Source: Planctomycetaceae bacterium (GTDB lineage Bacteria; Planctomycetota; Planctomycetia; Planctomycetales; Planctomycetaceae). From it: a stretch of 64,000 bases of DNA. Each line of letters starts with the position of its first letter. The first letter of the stretch is position 1. Under the pieces are notes generated by a model. That model was not told where the DNA came from. It saw only the letters and a program-made list of their open reading frames with translations, and did not search any database. Positions 60,854-64,000 of this stretch are shown in pieces. Location: NCBI GenBank assembly GCA_017795105.1, contig CP051247.1, positions 1 through 64,000 on the forward strand, given 5' to 3'. Position numbers and translations under genes: made by a program.

Positions 60854-63123
60854 TTGCTGACGACCTCCTCAGCAGCGGTAACACGAACCTTGATCGGCGG
60901 AGTCACAACAATATCGACGATATCCTTGGGAGCGGCTTTCCGTGTGGCATCCTGCAGACGTTTTTCAATGGCCTTAATCTCGGCTTCACTGGCCGTTCGA
61001 GAAGCCTTCAGGGCAGCGAGCGACTTCTCGATCTCGGGGCGGGCGTCCTCCGCGGCTGTCTTCAGCTGTTCGTTCGCAGCCTGTTCCTGAGCCTGCAGAT
61101 CGGCCAGCCCCTTCTTCGCTTCTTCCAGTTCCGCTTCGATACTGGCCTTCATCTCCGAGCAGTAGCTGTACTTGGCCACCGCGCCGCCATAGAAGGCAAT
61201 CTGATAATCGCCGGGCTTTGTCTTCAGAGCCGCGAGGTCAATCACCGCTTCTGCCGTATCGGCATCGAGAGACACGTCGAACGAGGGAGTCCGCTCAAAG
61301 CCGGCTCCAAAGGTTTTGAACGCCAGGTTCTTTCCAGAGAATTCGCAACGACGAACGAGCTTCAGCGGAATCGAAATCTTCTCACCCGCTTTGGCTTCGT
61401 AGACACGGTCCTCCACGGCTGCGATCGAAACAGGGGCCGCCTCAGACTCACTGACCGACACGGGCGCATCGGTCAGAAGTCGCGGAGCAGGGTTCTCCCG
61501 CCAGTGATCGGGAACTGGCCAGGCCATCGACGCAAGTTCGACGGGCCGTGTGATCGTCTCACCATTCAAGGTTGAGAGCGCCGTCAACGTGGCACGTGAA
61601 AAGCCGCGTGGAGCGTCATCCGTCGCCGTGAAGATAACAGTTCCATTCGATTTACCGGCCGGAATCTTGAGTCCCGTCGCGGTGACGCCTTCGGGGAGAT
61701 TGTCGAATGAGAATTCGATCTCGCCGTCGAAACCATCTCTCCGGAAGACAACCACATCCAGCGGCATGCTGGCTCCGCGACGCAGAGAGATCGGTTTTGA
61801 CAGGGCGTTGCGATCGCCGTTCCGAAGCTGCATGTGCGTCGCCCAGGCAACGACAGCGAAATCAGGGGTTGCCTTGCGGATGGAAAGCCGGTACTCATTC
61901 TGCGGATCGTTTCGCGTCCCACCGAACAAGTCGGTCACCTGCACGCGATACGTTCCATCCTCTGGAATCTCGAGTTTTCCGAGCGCATCGGCGGAGCCGG
62001 AGTTGTAGCACGGACCGTCGAAGGCATAACCGTTGCTGGAAACCTTGATTGGGCTTGGGATGTCTGTCAGCTGGAGAACGTCCGTCAGCTTTTCTTCAGC
62101 TCCGGCGCCTTCGACTTTCTGAACGACGATCGAAGGATCGGTCGACAAACCCAGCCGTGAAGAGGCGATCTCAATCCACCACTTTTCGCCTTTCTTCGCT
62201 TCAAACTGGAAGACATCGACATCGGCTGCCGGATAGAATCGGCCCGAAATGGTGCAGGGGAGCGAGACCGGCATGATCTGCCGAGGATTGTCTTTCGATT
62301 CAATCTCAGGGATGACGCTTGCTTCGGAGTAATCAGCTGGTGGCCAGGAGAAAGCATCGACTGCGCGAGTGGCAGGGAGCCTTACGACCTTCTCTCCCTC
62401 TTTCGCTTTATGCAGTGCCATCCGGTAAAAGTAGTACGGGCCTCCGTTGAAGGTGAGGTCGTGAATTTTGACCAGATAGGTTCCGTTCTCCGGAACCTGG
62501 AAGTCGAGCAGACCGCCGCGGCGTTCGACGACGAGATCCTGTCCGTCCGCATCGGCAATGATGACCACCGGCGTCAACTTGGAGTCGATGCCCTTCGCCG
62601 CACAGTCAACAACAACGCGATCTCCCTGTTGGGCCTCGAAGGCGTAGTGATCGACCTGCCGCGCCGTGAGCGCACCATTGCAAATCGAGTCGAGTGTGAC
62701 CTTCTGTGCGGCCTCAACTGTAATGTTCTTGCCAGCCTGAGAGATTTCCGGCAACGATCCGATCTGGAACGTGCGAGCACTCGAGAGGCCGAGACGGGTG
62801 GTGACACGAGCATCATAGTTTCCCGGGGGGCAATCGGCGGCGACCGTTACGGTGAACTGATTGGGAACGGGCGTTCCATCGGCGTTCACCTTTGGCTTTC
62901 CGGTGATTGAGTCACTCGAAAAATGCAGCGACTCCAGACCTTCCAGATAATCTCCTGAGACAACGACATCGACGGTCGTCCCGGCCTGGGCTCCCATGGG
63001 CGTGACCGTCAACAGTCGTGGCGTCGGAAGCCCAACCGATTGTGCATGCGCGGTTGGAGCCACTGACGCCCACAGCGCCAGTAGTGTCAGAATCGTGAAA
63101 GCTCGTAACGTCCTGTGTTCCAT
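60850..63123 (-). CDS. Secreted PPC-like protein with C-terminal coiled coil
   Basis: 757 residues from ATG 63123; GTG 63135 is in frame but has no space for a ribosome-binding site. Signal peptide to about residue 28 (TAHAQS). Residues about 30-110 look like an IPT/TIG domain (TPRLLTVTPMGAQAGTTVDVVVSGDYLEGLESLHF). Two bacterial pre-peptidase C-terminal (PPC) beta-sandwiches follow (DHYAFEAQQGDRVVVDC... and DVFQFEAKKGEKWWIEI...). About 430-640 are further beta domains. Residues about 670-735 are a charged coiled coil (ELEEAKKGLADLQAQEQAAN, EIKAIEKRLQDATRK). Proteins of this type regularly sit between DUF1549/1553 and DUF1501 genes. Function unknown; likely polymer or protein binding. Confidence 0.85.
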   Translation of the reverse strand: MEHRTLRAFTILTLLALWASVAPTAHAQSVGLPTPRLLTVTPMGAQAGTTVDVVVSGDYLEGLESLHFSSDSITGKPKVNADGTPVPNQFTVTVAADCPPGNYDARVTTRLGLSSARTFQIGSLPEISQAGKNITVEAAQKVTLDSICNGALTARQVDHYAFEAQQGDRVVVDCAAKGIDSKLTPVVIIADADGQDLVVERRGGLLDFQVPENGTYLVKIHDLTFNGGPYYFYRMALHKAKEGEKVVRLPATRAVDAFSWPPADYSEASVIPEIESKDNPRQIMPVSLPCTISGRFYPAADVDVFQFEAKKGEKWWIEIASSRLGLSTDPSIVVQKVEGAGAEEKLTDVLQLTDIPSPIKVSSNGYAFDGPCYNSGSADALGKLEIPEDGTYRVQVTDLFGGTRNDPQNEYRLSIRKATPDFAVVAWATHMQLRNGDRNALSKPISLRRGASMPLDVVVFRRDGFDGEIEFSFDNLPEGVTATGLKIPAGKSNGTVIFTATDDAPRGFSRATLTALSTLNGETITRPVELASMAWPVPDHWRENPAPRLLTDAPVSVSESEAAPVSIAAVEDRVYEAKAGEKISIPLKLVRRCEFSGKNLAFKTFGAGFERTPSFDVSLDADTAEAVIDLAALKTKPGDYQIAFYGGAVAKYSYCSEMKASIEAELEEAKKGLADLQAQEQAANEQLKTAAEDARPEIEKSLAALKASRTASEAEIKAIEKRLQDATRKAAPKDIVDIVVTPPIKVRVTAAEEVVSK

Positions 63124-63159
63124 CGGTTGGTCCACTCCAGCAAAGGCAGAGAACGGCGA

Positions 63160-64000
63160 TCAGTGATTGAACAGAAACTCTTTGGAGTTCATGAGCGCCC
63201 AGATCAGATCGCGATATTTTTGCGGGGCGGCCTGCTGAGGTGTCAGCGGTTCCCCTTTCTCATTCAGAACCGGTTCCCGTAGAAACGCCATCGCGGTTTC
63301 GAGTTCATCCGTAGTTGGCTTCCGCGAGAACGCCAGCAGATACAGGCGATGCACACGAGCTTCCTCGGAGTCTTCAGACGATGCCAGTTGAGCAGCGGTT
63401 CCACTTCCGTCCGCAAGTTTATTCTTGATCTCGCTGGAATTGATCAAATGCAGCAACTGCGCCAGCGTCGAAGTCTGGACGCGTTCGCATTCGCAAACGC
63501 TCGTGTTCTCCGGACGCCCGAAGACCCGCAGGAACTCAGACGACCGGTTATAGCTGTTGTCTGGCAGAGCGATCGCTCGGGTTGAAGTCGGAAGGTTCGC
63601 AAAAACAGTCCGGCTGCCGGTGAGATCATCGATGGAATCGAGCAGGACTTCGGCCTGCATGCGCCGTGGATAGAACCGGGAATAGTTCTGACGATCAACC
63701 AGGTTGTCTTCATTCGGCTGCGAGCTGAGTTGATATGCATTGGACTGCACGATGACCCGCACCAGTTCTTTCAGATCGTACCCACTCTCAATGAAATGCT
63801 GTTCCAGAGCCGCCAGCAGTTCGGGATTCGTCGGTGGATTCGTGTCGCGGATATCATCTTCAGGCTCGATCAGGCCCCGCGTGAAGAAGTGCTTCCAGTA
63901 GCGGTTGACGACCGCCTTGGCGAAGAACGGATTCTGCGGATCGGCCATCCAGTCGGCCAGATAGAGCCGGGGATCCTGATCGGGCGTGATCTCACCGACA
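63160..64000 (-). CDS. DUF1553 protein, C-terminal part (5' end outside window)
   Basis: The frame is open from the stop at 63160 to the window end, 280 residues visible, and continues beyond (TPDQDPRLYLADWMADPQNP precedes the ATG at 63948). DUF1553 features: FFAKAVVNRYWKHFFTRGLIEP, DIRDTNPPTNPELLAALEQHFIESGYDLKELVRVIV, RRMQAEVLLDSIDDLTGS, and the C-terminal MNSKEFLFNH. The missing part should hold DUF1549 and possibly the cytochrome-type domain. First visible gene of the cassette with the PPC-like and DUF1501 proteins. Confidence 0.93.
   Translation of the reverse strand, partial: VGEITPDQDPRLYLADWMADPQNPFFAKAVVNRYWKHFFTRGLIEPEDDIRDTNPPTNPELLAALEQHFIESGYDLKELVRVIVQSNAYQLSSQPNEDNLVDRQNYSRFYPRRMQAEVLLDSIDDLTGSRTVFANLPTSTRAIALPDNSYNRSSEFLRVFGRPENTSVCECERVQTSTLAQLLHLINSSEIKNKLADGSGTAAQLASSEDSEEARVHRLYLLAFSRKPTTDELETAMAFLREPVLNEKGEPLTPQQAAPQKYRDLIWALMNSKEFLFNH

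Noticed and set aside
1..64000. CRISPR arrays, tRNA/rRNA genes, insertion sequences or prophage
   Set aside because: No short direct-repeat/spacer pattern, cloverleaf-like sequence, transposase or phage gene was recognised on either strand; a dedicated scan was not possible.

Overview
The window reads as a chromosomal segment of a planctomycete (phylum Planctomycetota, probably order Planctomycetales). The evidence is the gene families: three DUF1501 proteins, DUF1549/DUF1553 proteins with a planctomycete cytochrome-type CxxCH domain, two DUF1559 pilin-like proteins each next to a small lipoprotein, giant secreted repeat proteins, and a XylR-type AraC regulator. No rRNA, tRNA, insertion sequence, prophage or CRISPR array was seen. 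Coordinates include stop codons. The window cuts a gene at each end.

Layout. 1-6955: 3' part of a giant surface protein (beta-helix, DUF11, cadherin, FG-GAP-like repeats). 7035-13840: a DUF808 membrane protein, a GNAT-type acyltransferase, a lone DUF1501 protein, a GH16 glycoside hydrolase and a small Cys/His-rich exported protein. 14353-20869: a tightly overlapping operon of DUF58, transglutaminase-like membrane protein, MoxR ATPase, lipoprotein and permease. 21001-23932: a XylR-like regulator and a DUF1559/lipoprotein pair. 23972-26915: a GAF/sigma-54 activator divergent from an AhpD-like CMD protein and a DUF1348 protein, with a well-placed -24/-12 promoter between them. 27195-32771: a beta-helix protein and a giant tandem-95/cadherin surface protein, convergent. 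33028-35608: D-lactate dehydrogenase, a small conserved protein and YebC. 35724-46551, all minus strand: dabB, dabA (inorganic carbon uptake), then an exporter-like set of ABC protein, HlyD adaptor and TolC channel, then a PD40 protein; a winged-helix regulator gene is divergent from dabB. 47256-54591: PQQ-type propeller, VCBS protein, second lipoprotein/DUF1559 pair, a two-module hydrolase and a 36-residue membrane peptide. 54620-64000, minus strand: two DUF1549/1553-DUF1501 cassettes, the second with an extra PPC-like protein.

Most notable points. (1) The ABC protein between dabA and hlyD has lost Walker A, the signature, the Walker B carboxylates and the H-loop histidine while keeping an intact reading frame, so this tripartite exporter-like system probably does not hydrolyse ATP in the usual way. 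(2) The dabB promoter carries three TGTCGT boxes at an exact 14-bp spacing plus an inverted copy, next to a divergent winged-helix regulator. (3) A sigma-54 activator with a four-cysteine cluster in its GAF domain faces an AhpD-like gene that has a GG-N10-GC promoter. (4) Two further proteins have lost catalytic residues: a transglutaminase (Cys to Asp) and the N-terminal module of a double hydrolase (Ser to Glu). All assignments come from reading the sequence; no database search was run.
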